Source of the DNA: Serratia nematodiphila DZ0503SBS1
GTDB taxonomy: Bacteria; Pseudomonadota; Gammaproteobacteria; Enterobacterales; Enterobacteriaceae
Length of the DNA: 64,000 nucleotides
Direction: 5' to 3'
Assembly: GCF_000738675.1 (NCBI RefSeq)
Contig: NZ_JPUX01000001.1
Span: 4,278,001 to 4,342,000, forward strand
Numbering within the stretch: position 1 is the first letter of the stretch; each line of letters starts with the position of its first letter. A program made the translations under genes and the position numbers. Below are positions 29,301 through 40,726 of the stretch, piece after piece. The notes under the pieces were generated by a model. That model saw nothing but the letters and a program-made list of their open reading frames with translations, had not been told where the DNA came from and ran no database searches.

Positions 29301-29990
29301 TTATTGCTGCGGCAACGCCAACACTTTCTGTGCATACGTCAACGCCTGCCGGATCACTTCTTCGATCGACATGCTGGTAGAATCCAGCACGAGGGCGTCA
29401 GAAGCGGGCACCAGAGGCGCGATAGGCCGATTACGGTCACGGTCGTCCCGTTCCTTTATCTCGGCTAAAAGACGTTCAAAGTTAACATTAAAGCCTTTCT
29501 CCTGCAACTGCAGCATGCGGCGGTGCGCGCGCTCCTCCGAGCTGGCGTCGAGGAAAATCTTGACCGGCGCGTCAGGGAACACCACCGTGCCCATGTCGCG
29601 GCCATCGGCAATCAGGCCGGGCGCCTCGCGGAATGCGCGCTGGCGGCGCAGCAACGCCTCGCGCACGCGCGGAAACGCCGCAGCTTGCGACGCGGTGTTG
29701 CCGACGGTTTCGGTGCGGATCTCATTACTGACGTCCTCACCTTCCAAAATCACCTGCAGCTTGCCGTCCTGGGCAACGAAGCGAACATCGAGATGTGCGG
29801 CCAGCGGAACCAGCGCTTCCTCAGAAGTGATATCCACCTGATGATGCAACGCCGCCAGCGCCAGCACGCGATAGATCGCGCCGGAGTCCAGCAAACGCCA
29901 ACCAAGGGACTCGGCCAACGCTTTACACAGCGTGCCTTTGCCCGCGCCACTTGGTCCATCAACGGTTATCACCGGGGCTGTAGCCGTCAT
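29301..29990 (-). CDS. cmk: Cytidylate kinase
   Basis: Phosphorylates CMP and dCMP to the diphosphates with ATP, recycling pyrimidine nucleotides. 229 residues. The P-loop is GPSGAGKGT at 12-20; [16 protein letters not shown] and the NMP-binding insert with [15 protein letters not shown] are present, as is the lid arginine region [15 protein letters not shown]. Upstream of rpsA, as in most Gammaproteobacteria. Confidence 0.97.
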   Translation of the reverse strand: MTATAPVITVDGPSGAGKGTLCKALAESLGWRLLDSGAIYRVLALAALHHQVDITSEEALVPLAAHLDVRFVAQDGKLQVILEGEDVSNEIRTETVGNTASQAAAFPRVREALLRRQRAFREAPGLIADGRDMGTVVFPDAPVKIFLDASSEERAHRRMLQLQEKGFNVNFERLLAEIKERDDRDRNRPIAPLVPASDALVLDSTSMSIEEVIRQALTYAQKVLALPQQ

Positions 29991-30202
29991 TTCTCTCTCC
30001 TTCAGGTAGAAAACCTCACAGAGGCACGGCGTGCTTCGACTCGAAGCCCGTGAGCTCTGTCACCTGCCCAATCAGGGGCAAATACGGTGGCGTATTATAC
30101 GCTGCCCTACGGCGATCTGTTACCCTGGAACTATCCGGTTGTTGAAAATAAGCGCACAACCGCGAAAAAGTATAGAAGAAACGCCGGTCGCCAAAGGTTA
30201 AA

Positions 30203-30231
30203 AACGATAAAGGCCCGCAAAGGGGCCTTAA
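30203..30231 (-). terminator. Terminator after aroA
   Basis: Minus strand stem AAGGCCC-CTTTGC-GGGCCTT followed by TATCGTTTTT. It lies 20 bases beyond the aroA stop; the rest of the gap to cmk (30232 is inside the aroA side, 29991-30202 the cmk side) shows no other gene. Confidence 0.75.
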
Positions 30232-30249
30232 AATAAACGATTTGACGGG

Positions 30250-31536
30250 TTACGCCAGCTGGCTGATGCGCGCCAGCTGTTCGAAATAATCCGGGAAGGT
30301 CTTCGCGGTGCATTTCGGATCGAGAATGGTGACCGGCGTATCCGACAGCGCCACCAGCGAGAAGCACATTGCCATGCGGTGATCATTGTAGGTGCCGATC
30401 TCGGCGAACTGCAGTTTGGCCGGCGGCACGACGTGAATGTAGTCTTCGCCTTCGTCCACTTCCGCCCCCACTTTACGCAGCTCGGTGGCCATCGCCGCCA
30501 GACGGTCGGTCTCCTTCACCCGCCAGTTGTAGATATTGCGGATGGTGGTCGGCCCCTCGGCGAACAGCGCTGCGGTGGCGATGGTCATCGCCGCGTCGGG
30601 AATGTGGTTCATGTCCATGTCGATGCCGCGCAGTTCACCGCGGCTGCACTCGATGAAATCGTCGCCCCAGGTGATGCGCGCGCCCATTTTCTCCAGCACG
30701 TCGGCAAACTTGGTGTCGCCCTGCACGCTTTTGCGGCCGATGCCGGTCACGCGCACGGTGCCGCCCTTGATCGCCGCCGCCGCCAGGAAGTAAGAGGCGG
30801 AAGAAGCGTCGCCCTCAACCAGGTAATCGCCCGGCGCGATATACGTCTGGCGCCCCTGGATATGGAATACCCGGTAGTTGTCATGGCTCACCGATACGCC
30901 GAAGGTGCGCATCAGATGCAGCGTAATGTCGATGTACGGCTTGGAAACCAGCTCGCCCTTGATGTGGATCTGCGTATCCTGCGGCGCCAGGGGCGCGGTC
31001 ATCAGCAACGCGGTCAGGAACTGGCTGGAGACGCTGCCGTCAACGGTGACGTCGCCGCCCAGGAAACCGCCGCGCAGGCGAATCGGCGGGTAATCGGTCT
31101 GTTCGAGGTAATCAATCTGCGCCCCGCCCTGGCGCAACGCGTCCACCAGATGGCCGATCGGGCGTTCTTTCATGCGGGGTTCCCCGGTCAGCACCACGTC
31201 GCCTTCACCTAGGCACAGCGCCGCCGCCAGTGGGCGCATCGCGGTGCCGGCATTGCCGAGGAACAGTTCCAGCGGTTGGTTGGCCACCAACGGCCCGGCC
31301 ACGCCGGTCACTTCACACACGGTGCGGTCGGCGGAAAGCCGGTAGTTCACACCCAACGCCTGCAGCGCATTCAGCATATGACGCACGTCGTCGCTGTCCA
31401 GCAGGTTGGTCAGCCGGGTCGTTCCCTCCGCCAGCGCCGCCAGCAGCAGAGCGCGGTTAGAAACGCTCTTCGAGCCGGGTAAGTTGACGGTGCCATTGAC
31501 CAGGGCGACCGGTTGTAACGTCAGGGAATCCACCAT
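30250..31536 (-). CDS. aroA: 5-enolpyruvylshikimate-3-phosphate synthase
   Basis: Sixth step of the shikimate pathway: joins PEP with shikimate-3-phosphate; the target of glyphosate. 428 residues. [20 protein letters not shown] binds the phosphate, [17 protein letters not shown] is the class I EPSPS motif with the glyphosate-contact Gly and Pro, and the C-terminal part has [20 protein letters not shown] and [10 protein letters not shown]. Start chosen at ATG 31534-31536 (MVDSLTLQP), matching the family; a TTG six codons upstream is in frame. Downstream of serC in the classical serC-aroA pair. Confidence 0.97.
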   Translation of the reverse strand: MVDSLTLQPVALVNGTVNLPGSKSVSNRALLLAALAEGTTRLTNLLDSDDVRHMLNALQALGVNYRLSADRTVCEVTGVAGPLVANQPLELFLGNAGTAMRPLAAALCLGEGDVVLTGEPRMKERPIGHLVDALRQGGAQIDYLEQTDYPPIRLRGGFLGGDVTVDGSVSSQFLTALLMTAPLAPQDTQIHIKGELVSKPYIDITLHLMRTFGVSVSHDNYRVFHIQGRQTYIAPGDYLVEGDASSASYFLAAAAIKGGTVRVTGIGRKSVQGDTKFADVLEKMGARITWGDDFIECSRGELRGIDMDMNHIPDAAMTIATAALFAEGPTTIRNIYNWRVKETDRLAAMATELRKVGAEVDEGEDYIHVVPPAKLQFAEIGTYNDHRMAMCFSLVALSDTPVTILDPKCTAKTFPDYFEQLARISQLA

Positions 31537-31567
31537 GTGAACAAAACTCTCCAATTCTGATAAACGA

Positions 31568-31597
31568 AACGGCTCCGGAATAATGCCGGAGCCGCTT
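31568..31597 (-). terminator. Intercistronic hairpin between serC and aroA
   Basis: CGGCTCCGG (31570-31578) and CCGGAGCCG (31586-31594) make a perfect 9-bp stem with a 7-base loop. On the minus strand it is followed by TTTCGTTTATC, a weak T-run, so partial termination that lowers aroA relative to serC is likely. Confidence 0.65.
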
Positions 31598-31650
31598 TAA
31601 TGCAAAAGGACAACAGCCTGAGGCCGCCCGCGCCTGGCGGGCTGCCGGAA

Positions 31651-32736
31651 TCAACCGTGACGACGTTCGAAGTCGGCCATGAAGTCGGTCAGCGCCTGGA
31701 CGCCGGCCAGCGGCATGGCATTGTAAATAGAAGCGCGCATGCCGCCAACTACCCGGTGGCCTTTCAGCGCCTGCAGGCCGATAGCCTCGGCTTCGCTGAG
31801 GAACACCTTGTCCAGCGCCGCATCGGCCAGCTGGAACGGCACGTTCATCCAGGAACGGTTGGCGATGGCAACCTGGCTGCGGTAGAAGTCGGATTTATCG
31901 ATGGTCGCGTACAGCAGCTCGGCCTTAGCCTGATTGCGTTTTTGCATCTCCACCAGGCCGCCCTGCTCTTTCAGCCATTTGAACACCAGCCCGGACAGGT
32001 ACCAGGCGAAGGTCGGCGGGGTATTGAACATCGAATCGTTCTCGGCCAACACGGTGTAATCGAGGATCGACGGCACTTCTTTACGCGCCTTGCCCAACAG
32101 ATCGTCACGCACGATCACCAGCGTCAGACCGGCCGGGCCGATATTTTTCTGCGCGCCGGCGTAAATCACGCCGAAGCGGCTGACGTCGAGCGGGCGGGAC
32201 AGGATGGTCGAGGAGTAATCGCCGATCACCACTTTGTCGCCGAAGTCCGGCGTTTCATCGATGGCCACGCCGTCGATGGTCTCATTCGGGCAATAGTGCA
32301 CATAAGCCGCGTCGGCGCTGAGCTGCCACTCTTTCATCGGCTTGATGCCGCTCAGGCCGTCGATGCGGGTTTTCACGTCGATGACGTTCGGGGCGCAATA
32401 CTTTTCCGCTTCCTTGATGGCGCTGTGCGCCCAATAGCCGCCGTCGATATAGTCGGCGGTGGCCTTGTCGCCCAGCAGGTTCAGCGGCAGCGCTGCGAAC
32501 TGCGCGCGGGCGCCGCCGTGGCAAAACAGCACTTTATAGTTGGAGGGGACTTTCAGCAGATCGCGCAGATCCTGTTCCGCCTGCTCGGCAACGGCGATGA
32601 ATTCTTTGCTGCGGTGACTGATCTCCATCACAGACGTTCCCAGGCCGTGCCAGTTGCACAGTTCCTGTTCCGCACGACGCAACACTTCCACCGGCAGCAT
32701 CGCCGGGCCAGAGCTAAAATTATAAACCTGAGTCAT
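31651..32736 (-). CDS. serC: Phosphoserine/phosphohydroxythreonine aminotransferase
   Basis: PLP enzyme that makes 3-phosphoserine for serine synthesis and 4-phosphohydroxythreonine for vitamin B6 synthesis. 361 residues. The PLP lysine is Lys197 in [12 protein letters not shown]; the N-terminal [27 protein letters not shown] and [11 protein letters not shown] are family marks. It heads the serC-aroA operon. A palindrome 61-78 bases upstream may be an operator. Confidence 0.97.
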   Translation of the reverse strand: MTQVYNFSSGPAMLPVEVLRRAEQELCNWHGLGTSVMEISHRSKEFIAVAEQAEQDLRDLLKVPSNYKVLFCHGGARAQFAALPLNLLGDKATADYIDGGYWAHSAIKEAEKYCAPNVIDVKTRIDGLSGIKPMKEWQLSADAAYVHYCPNETIDGVAIDETPDFGDKVVIGDYSSTILSRPLDVSRFGVIYAGAQKNIGPAGLTLVIVRDDLLGKARKEVPSILDYTVLAENDSMFNTPPTFAWYLSGLVFKWLKEQGGLVEMQKRNQAKAELLYATIDKSDFYRSQVAIANRSWMNVPFQLADAALDKVFLSEAEAIGLQALKGHRVVGGMRASIYNAMPLAGVQALTDFMADFERRHG

Positions 32737-33038
32737 TTCCCCTCACCACATTCACTGTTCGCCGCAGAAAAGCGACCTGTCGAAAAGACACCCGAAGTTA
32801 ACGCTCGCGTTAACCAACCTATCGGTTTTATCACTCACGCCCCATGGCTGCAACGCTTATTCGCCCGTCGGCGGCAAACGGCCGTGCCGGGTGATGACAG
32901 GCTCTGCGGCCGTCGCGATTGTTTGGACGATAAAACCCTGTGACATGGGGAAATTCAGCGGGTTAACGCGGTGTTTTATGCTGTATTCAGCCAAGATGGC
33001 TGCGGGAGCCCGGATGGCCCCCGCAGGAGAGGAAACGA
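32737..33038. other. 302-base gap between serC and ansB
   Basis: Contains a palindrome at 32797-32814, GTTAACGC-TC-GCGTTAAC, in the probable serC promoter region, with a further half site GTTAACGCG at 32962-32970. At 33000-33027 a G/C hairpin (CTGCGGG / CCCGCAG) lies just after ansB and may end its transcript, but without a T-run. No gene is supported. Confidence 0.45.
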
Positions 33039-34085
33039 TCAGTACTGATTAAACATCTGCTGGATCTGCTTCGCGTCTTTGGTTTGCGTCAGCGCCAGCT
33101 GCAGCAGAATGCGCGCCTTTTGCGGATTCAGCGTGCCGGCGGCCACGAAGCCGTACTTGGCGTCGTCCACTTCCGCATCCTCGGTGGTGGCGCCGGTCGG
33201 CACGCGCGAAGAACGCACCACCGCCACGCCGTTGTGCGCCGCCGTCGCCAGGGTGTCGAACACGGTTTTATACAGGTTGCCGTTGCCGACCCCGGCGCTG
33301 ACGATGCCCTGATAGCCTTCGGCGATCAGCGCCTTGGCCGGCGCATCGGAGGCGTTGGCGTAGTTGTAGACGATGCCGACCTTCGGCAGCTCGTTCAGCT
33401 TGCTGACGTCGAACGGCGTCTCCCGGGTATGCTTACGCTGCGGCGAGCGCTGGTAATCGATCTTGCCGTTGTGGATATACCCCAGCGGGCCGTAGTTTGG
33501 CGACTGGAAGGTCTGCACGGCGGTGGTATTAGTCTTGGTGACGTCACGCGCGTCCAGCACGGTGTCGTTCATCGCCACCAGCACCCCGCGGTTGGCCGAT
33601 TGCGGATCCGCCGCCGTCACCACCGCGTTATACAGGTTGAACGGACCGTCGGCGCTCATCGCCGTCGCCGGCCGCATCGCCCCCACCAACACCACCGGCT
33701 TGTCGCATTTCACCGTCAAATCAAGGAAATAGGCCGTCTCTTCCAGCGTATCGGTGCCGTGAGTGATGACGAAGCCGTCGGTTTTGCCGCAGTCGGCGTC
33801 AATTTTCTTCGCCAGCGTCAGCCAGACCTGATCGTTCATGTCCTGCGAGCCGATGTTCACCACCTGCTCCCCCTGCACGTTGGCGATATCCTTCAGCGCC
33901 GGCACCGCATCGACCAACGCCTCGACGCCAAGCTTGCCCGCGGTATAGTTGGATTTCGTCGCCGAATCGCCGCCGCCGGCGATAGTGCCGCCGGTCGCCA
34001 GCAGGGTGATGTTGGGCAGCGCCAGCGCCGAGGCGCTGACGCCGGTCAACAAGAGGGTTAACGCGCTGAGTTTCACTGATTTCAT
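33039..34085 (-). CDS. ansB: Periplasmic L-asparaginase II
   Basis: Hydrolyses asparagine to aspartate and ammonia in the periplasm. 348-residue precursor with a signal peptide of about 22 residues (ending SASALA). TGGTIAGGG carries the first catalytic threonine; VITHGTDTLEETAYF carries the second threonine and the aspartate; DARDVTKTNT carries the lysine. QSPNYGPLGYIHNGKI and the C-terminal QIQQMFNQY also fit the type II family. The start at 34083-34085 follows GGAGAAATCTA; an upstream in-frame stretch of 38 codons is not conserved. In E. coli ansB lies elsewhere and is under CRP and FNR; I found no clear site for either here. Confidence 0.95.
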   Translation of the reverse strand: MKSVKLSALTLLLTGVSASALALPNITLLATGGTIAGGGDSATKSNYTAGKLGVEALVDAVPALKDIANVQGEQVVNIGSQDMNDQVWLTLAKKIDADCGKTDGFVITHGTDTLEETAYFLDLTVKCDKPVVLVGAMRPATAMSADGPFNLYNAVVTAADPQSANRGVLVAMNDTVLDARDVTKTNTTAVQTFQSPNYGPLGYIHNGKIDYQRSPQRKHTRETPFDVSKLNELPKVGIVYNYANASDAPAKALIAEGYQGIVSAGVGNGNLYKTVFDTLATAAHNGVAVVRSSRVPTGATTEDAEVDDAKYGFVAAGTLNPQKARILLQLALTQTKDAKQIQQMFNQY

Positions 34086-34200
34086 TAGATTTCTCCGTGA
34101 CAGATAACTTGCTGAATTATGGTCTTTATCCTTAAAAAAACTGTGACTTTGCCACCGCTTTAGGAATACGTGGAGCTCCAGCGTAAAACCCCGTATCATT

Positions 34201-34219
34201 GCGCGTTTTTAGTACGCGC
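34201..34219. other. Short hairpin just before ycaO
   Basis: GCGCGT (34201-34206) and ACGCGC (34214-34219) form a 6-bp stem 15 bases before the ycaO start, in the divergent ansB/ycaO control region. Confidence 0.35.
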
Positions 34220-34233
34220 AAAAAGTGAAGACA

Positions 34234-35997
34234 ATGACGCAAACTTTTATCCCCGGTAAAGACGCCGCCCTGGAAGACTCCATCTCCCGTTTCCAGCAGA
34301 AACTGAGCGATCTCGGTTTCAACATCGAAGAAGCCTCCTGGCTGAACCCGGTGCCGCACGTGTGGTCGGTGCACATCCGCGATCGCGATTGCCCGCTGTG
34401 CTTCACCAACGGCAAAGGCGCCAGCAAAAAAGCCGCGCTGGCCTCCGCGCTGGGTGAATATTTCGAGCGCCTGTCCACCAACTACTTCTTCGCCGATTTC
34501 TATCTGGGCAAGCAGATCGCCGAAGGCGACTTCGTGCACTATCCGAATGAGAAATGGTTCCCGATCCCTGAAGACGACGCGCTGCCGGCCGGCATCCTCG
34601 ACGAACGTCTGCACGCCTTCTACGATCCGCAGCAAGAGCTGAGCGCCAGCGATCTGGTCGATCTGCAGTCCGGCAACGCCGATCGCGGCGTGTGTGCACT
34701 GCCGTTTACCCGTCAGTCCGACCAGCAAACCGTGTACATCCCGATGAATATCATCGGCAACCTGTATGTTTCCAACGGCATGTCCGCCGGCAACACCGCC
34801 AACGAAGCGCGCGTGCAGGGCCTGTCGGAAGTGTTCGAGCGTTATGTGAAAAACCGCATCATCGCCGAATCCATCAGCCTGCCGGCGATCCCGGACGAGG
34901 TGCTGAACCGCTATCCGGGCGTGGTGGAAGCCATCGCCAAGTTGGAAGAGGAAGGTTTCCCGATCCTCTCCTATGACGCCTCGCTGGGCGGCAACTACCC
35001 GGTGATCTGCGTGGTGCTGTTCAACCCGACCAACGGCACCTGCTTCGCTTCATTCGGCGCGCACCCGGACTTCGGCGTGGCGCTGGAGCGCACGGTAACC
35101 GAACTGCTGCAGGGCCGCAGCCTGAAAGATCTCGACGTGTTCACCGCGCCGACCTTCGATGACGAAGAAGTGGCGGAACACACCAACCTGGAAACGCACT
35201 TCATCGACTCCAGCGGCCTGATCTCCTGGGATCTGTTCAAGCAGGACGCGGACTATCCGTTCGTTGACTGGAACTTCAGCGGCAGCACGCAGGAAGAGTT
35301 CGCCACCCTGATGAGCATCTTCGACAAGGAAGACGCGGAAGTGTACATCGCCGACTACGAGCACCTGGGCGTCTACGCTTGCCGCATCATCGTGCCGGGC
35401 ATGTCCGATATCTACCCGGCGGAAGACCTGCTGCTGGCTAACAACAGCATGGGGGCGCACCTGCGCGATACACTGCTGGCGCTGCCGGGCAGCGAGTGGG
35501 AGCCGGAAGAATACCTGGCGCTGATCGAGCAGTTGGACGACGAAGGGCTGGACGATTTCACCCGCGTACGCGAACTGCTTGGCATTGCCAGCGGCAAAGA
35601 CAACGCCTGGTATACCCTGCGCGTGGGCGAGCTGAAGTCGATGCTGGCGCTGGCGGGCGGCGATCTGGATCAGGCGCTGATCTGGACCGAATGGACGCAG
35701 GACTTCAACGCCTCGGTGCTGAGCCCGGCGCGCAGCAACTACTACCGCTGCCTGCAAACGCTGCTGCTGCTGGCGCAGGAGCCTGAACGCGAAGCGGCGC
35801 AGTACTATACCGCGTTCGTGAAGATGTACGGCCAGGAAGCGGTCGACGCCGCCTCCGCCGCCATCAGCGGTGAAGAGCGCTTCAACGGGCTGTTCGCCGT
35901 CGATGCCGATCTGAAGGCGCTGCCGGCCCATCAGGCGCTGCTGGCGGCTTACGAGAAGCTGCAGGCGGCCAAACGCCGCCACTGGGCCAAGGCCTAA
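34234..35997 (+). CDS. ycaO: YcaO, ATP-dependent peptide-activating family protein (RimO partner)
   Basis: 587-residue founding member of the YcaO superfamily, whose members activate peptide backbone amides with ATP in thiazole/oxazole and thioamide formation. The E. coli protein assists RimO in beta-methylthiolation of ribosomal protein S12. The ATP-binding core includes GKGASKKAALASALGEYFERLS, LSEVFERYVKNRI and FASFGAHPDFGVALERTVTELLQGR; the C-terminal third is a TPR-like helical region. Start at ATG 34234 (MTQTFIPGK) as in E. coli; a GTG three codons earlier is also in frame. No precursor-peptide gene lies nearby, so this is the housekeeping type. Confidence 0.93.
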   Translation: MTQTFIPGKDAALEDSISRFQQKLSDLGFNIEEASWLNPVPHVWSVHIRDRDCPLCFTNGKGASKKAALASALGEYFERLSTNYFFADFYLGKQIAEGDFVHYPNEKWFPIPEDDALPAGILDERLHAFYDPQQELSASDLVDLQSGNADRGVCALPFTRQSDQQTVYIPMNIIGNLYVSNGMSAGNTANEARVQGLSEVFERYVKNRIIAESISLPAIPDEVLNRYPGVVEAIAKLEEEGFPILSYDASLGGNYPVICVVLFNPTNGTCFASFGAHPDFGVALERTVTELLQGRSLKDLDVFTAPTFDDEEVAEHTNLETHFIDSSGLISWDLFKQDADYPFVDWNFSGSTQEEFATLMSIFDKEDAEVYIADYEHLGVYACRIIVPGMSDIYPAEDLLLANNSMGAHLRDTLLALPGSEWEPEEYLALIEQLDDEGLDDFTRVRELLGIASGKDNAWYTLRVGELKSMLALAGGDLDQALIWTEWTQDFNASVLSPARSNYYRCLQTLLLLAQEPEREAAQYYTAFVKMYGQEAVDAASAAISGEERFNGLFAVDADLKALPAHQALLAAYEKLQAAKRRHWAKA

Positions 35998-36003
35998 GCA
36001 TCA

Positions 36004-36070
36004 TCAGGGGATACTGCCACTTTGGGAGTACCCCTGTTGCCAAACGCCGCACTCCGTTGCGGCGTTTTCA
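36004..36070 (+). terminator. Tandem hairpins and terminator after ycaO
   Basis: A first stem CAGGGG..TACT / AGTA..CCCCTG spans 36004-36036 with one bulged base. It is followed by AAACGCCGC (36042-36050) and GCGGCGTTT (36059-36067), running into TCAATTTTG. The second is a likely rho-independent terminator. Confidence 0.7.
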
Positions 36071-36377
36071 ATTTTGCGGTTTATTTCAACGCATTCGGTT
36101 TTATTTTTTCGCCGGGAAATAGGTGGTTAAACGACCATAAAAATAAATAAACCGTCAATTGTTGCCGGACGGTGAAATAATAATTAACCGATAATTAAAC
36201 TTTCAGCGCCGCGCGGCGACAAAACGCCTAAAAATTTAACTTTACTCCACGCCGACCACTCGGTGGATTCAAAAAAATTTGCAAACATTAAAAAATTGTT
36301 TTTTATTAAAAATCAATAAATTAACCATAAAAACCACACAAAAAACACGTCATTTCACCGCTCTACTTCCCCGCCTT
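36071..36377. other. AT-rich control region upstream of focA
   Basis: About 300 bases, strongly AT-rich at 36290-36345 in contrast to the flanking genes. In E. coli the focA-pfl regulatory region binds ArcA, FNR, IHF and NarL over a similar distance. I can only place the FNR-type site next to focA with confidence; no gene is supported. Confidence 0.5.
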
Positions 36378-36426
36378 ATGATCCAAATCAAATTTTCCCC
36401 TATACTGCTTTGCTAGTATCTCATTG
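36378..36426 (+). promoter_or_regulatory. focA-pfl promoter with FNR site at -41.5
   Basis: ATGAT-CCAA-ATCAA at 36378-36391 matches the FNR consensus TTGAT-N4-ATCAA with one change. TGCTAGTAT at 36411-36419 is an extended -10, which predicts a start at about 36426. The site centre (36384.5) is then 41.5 bases upstream, the class II position known for promoter P6 of E. coli. Confidence 0.75.
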
Positions 36427-36458
36427 CGTTGTTTTAACCCTTAAGAGCGAGAGTTAGT

Positions 36459-37319
36459 TTGAAAACTGACAGCCCCTTCGATCTGATTTTACCTGCGGCA
36501 ACGGCGAAAATCGCTGAAGATGCCGGCGTGTATAAAGCCACCAAACATCCGCTGAAAACGTTTTATTTGGCGATCACCGCCGGTGTCTTCATTTCCATCG
36601 CATTCGTCTTCTACATCACGGCGACCACCGGCACCGCCGGCGTGCCTTTCGGGCTGGCGAAACTGGTCGGCGGCATCTGCTTCTCTCTCGGGTTAATGCT
36701 GGTGGTGGTGTCGGGCGCCGACCTGTTCACCTCTACCGTGCTTATCGTCATCGCCAAGGCCAGCGGCCGCATCAGCTGGGGCCAGCTGGGCGCCAACTGG
36801 CTGAACGTTTATCTCGGCAACCTGGTCGGCGCGCTGTTCTTCGTGGCGCTGATCTGGTTCTCCGGCGAGTATATGGTCGCCAACGGCCAGTGGGGCCTGA
36901 ATGTCCTGCAAACCGCAGACCACAAGCTGCATCACACCTTCATCGAAGCCGTGTGCCTCGGCATTCTGGCCAACCTGATGGTCTGCCTGGCGGTCTGGAT
37001 GAGCTACTCCGGCCGCACCCTGACCGACAAGATGCTCGCCATGGTGCTGCCGGTCGGGATGTTTGTCGCCAGCGGTTTCGAGCACAGCATCGCCAACATG
37101 TTTATGATCCCTATGGGCATCGTGGTCAAACACTTCGCCACGCCGGAATTCTGGCAAGCCGTAGGGGCGGTACCTGAGCAATTCGCTCATCTGACAGTAA
37201 GCAACTTCATCATCGACAACCTGATTCCGGTCACCCTCGGTAACATCATCGGCGGTGGTCTGCTGGTTGGGTTGACTTACTGGGTAATTTATCTGCGCGG
37301 GGGCCGCGAGCAGCACTAA
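36459..37319 (+). CDS. focA: Formate channel FocA
   Basis: Pentameric inner-membrane formate/nitrite-family channel that exports formate made by PflB and reimports it at low pH. 286 residues with six membrane helices; conserved FNT stretches are LVGGICFSLGLMLVVVSGADLFTS, GNLVGALFF, CLGILANLMVCLAVWMS and FEHSIANMF. The gating/transport histidine lies in the SGFEHSIAN motif. The start codon is TTG (36459-36461) after GAGCGAGAG; the E. coli gene also uses a rare start (GTG), which keeps FocA low relative to PflB. First gene of focA-pflB. Confidence 0.96.
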   Translation: MKTDSPFDLILPAATAKIAEDAGVYKATKHPLKTFYLAITAGVFISIAFVFYITATTGTAGVPFGLAKLVGGICFSLGLMLVVVSGADLFTSTVLIVIAKASGRISWGQLGANWLNVYLGNLVGALFFVALIWFSGEYMVANGQWGLNVLQTADHKLHHTFIEAVCLGILANLMVCLAVWMSYSGRTLTDKMLAMVLPVGMFVASGFEHSIANMFMIPMGIVVKHFATPEFWQAVGAVPEQFAHLTVSNFIIDNLIPVTLGNIIGGGLLVGLTYWVIYLRGGREQH

Positions 37320-37373
37320 GCTGTGAGTAACCGCGCGCAGAGTTAGAAATCCACAATCAAAGGTAGGTGTACA

Positions 37374-39656
<2,283 letters not shown>

Positions 39657-39664
39657 TGCGCCAG

Positions 39665-39720
39665 CCGGGCGGGAAACCGCCCGGTAGCAACGTCAGGGCC
39701 GGTTCTGCCGGCCCTTTTCT
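39665..39720 (+). terminator. Double hairpin and terminator after pflB
   Basis: CCGGGCGG-GAAA-CCGCCCGG at 39665-39684 is an 8-bp stem with a GNRA loop, suited to protect the mRNA 3' end. AGGGCCGG-TTCTG-CCGGCCCT at 39695-39715 followed by TTTTCT is a rho-independent terminator. Together they should raise pflB mRNA over pflA. Confidence 0.8.
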
Positions 39721-39750
39721 CCCACCGCTCTCCCCTGACTCTGTACGAGT

Positions 39751-39795
39751 CTGTTTTGCCGGACATCTATACTGAATGGATAGCCGGCAAAACAG
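39751..39795 (+). other. 12-bp inverted repeat upstream of pflA
   Basis: CTGTTTTGCCGG (39751-39762) and CCGGCAAAACAG (39784-39795) are exact inverse complements with a 21-base loop; a second stem, GTGGCGGG-CTCAC-CCCGCCAC, follows at 39837-39857. Both lie in the 281-base pflB-pflA gap, in what may be the pflA leader. Confidence 0.55.
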
Positions 39796-39937
39796 TTATC
39801 CGGCAACTGACCGGCCGACAGGCATCATTACCCCCGGTGGCGGGCTCACCCCGCCACTGCATCGCAGATACCTGGCCGGCGGCCACGCGCCTATTTTTAG
39901 ACTGCGTTTGACAGTCAATATTGGAGAAAAACCCGCA

Positions 39938-40678
39938 ATGTCAGTAACTGGTCGCATCCACTCCTTCGAATCCTGCGGCACCGTCGACGGGCCAGGGATC
40001 CGCTTTATCGTCTTCTTCCAGGGCTGCCTGATGCGCTGCCTCTATTGCCATAACCGCGACACCTGGGATACCCACGGCGGCAAAGAAGTGACCGTCGAAG
40101 AGCTGATGAAAGACGCGGTGGCCTACCGCCACTTCATGAATGCCTCTGGCGGCGGCGTGACCGCATCCGGCGGCGAAGCGATCCTGCAGGCTGAATTCGT
40201 GCGCGACTGGTTCCGCGCCTGCCATGCCGAAGGCATCAATACCTGCCTGGATACCAACGGCTTCGTGCGCCGCTACGATCCGGTGATCGACGAGCTGCTG
40301 GACACCACCGATCTGGTGATGCTGGACCTGAAACAGATGAACGATGAGATCCATCAGAATCTGGTCGGCGTCTCCAACCACCGCACGCTGGAATTCGCCC
40401 GCTACCTGGCGAAACGCAACCAGCGCACCTGGATCCGCTACGTGGTGGTGCCGGGTTGGTCAGACGACGATAAGTCGGCACATCTGTTGGGCGAGTTCAC
40501 CAAAGACATGACCAACATCGAGAAAATCGAGCTGCTGCCCTACCACGAGCTGGGCAAACACAAATGGGTGGCGATGGGGGAAGAGTACAAGCTGGACGGC
40601 GTACATCCGCCGAAGGCCGAGACCATGGATCGCGTCAAAGGCATCCTGGAAAGCTACGGCCACAAAGTCATTTACTGA
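39938..40678 (+). CDS. pflA: Pyruvate formate-lyase-activating enzyme
   Basis: Radical SAM enzyme that abstracts a hydrogen from PflB Gly735 to make the glycyl radical. 246 residues, the E. coli length. The 4Fe-4S cluster motif is CLMRCLYC within [31 protein letters not shown] is the SAM-binding glycine motif. Start [20 protein letters not shown] at 39938 with GGAG at 39923-39926; an in-frame extension to 39776 runs through the inverted repeats and is not conserved. Confidence 0.97.
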   Translation: MSVTGRIHSFESCGTVDGPGIRFIVFFQGCLMRCLYCHNRDTWDTHGGKEVTVEELMKDAVAYRHFMNASGGGVTASGGEAILQAEFVRDWFRACHAEGINTCLDTNGFVRRYDPVIDELLDTTDLVMLDLKQMNDEIHQNLVGVSNHRTLEFARYLAKRNQRTWIRYVVVPGWSDDDKSAHLLGEFTKDMTNIEKIELLPYHELGKHKWVAMGEEYKLDGVHPPKAETMDRVKGILESYGHKVIY

Positions 40679-40693
40679 TTGGCGCAGCGCCAA

Positions 40694-40722
40694 AGAAAAA
40701 CCGGCTCATAGCCGGTTTTTTT
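40694..40722. terminator. Bidirectional terminator between pflA and ycaD
   Basis: AAAAACCGGC-TCATA-GCCGGTTTTTTT lies between the convergent genes. Confidence 0.9.
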
Positions 40723-40726
40723 ATGC

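Noticed and set aside
34086..34233. CRP or FNR site for ansB
   Set aside because: Only a TCACA half site was seen on the minus strand, without a matching left half.
34234..35997. YcaO as part of a new RiPP cluster
   Set aside because: It is the housekeeping YcaO next to focA-pfl, with no precursor peptide, E1-like or dehydrogenase gene around it.
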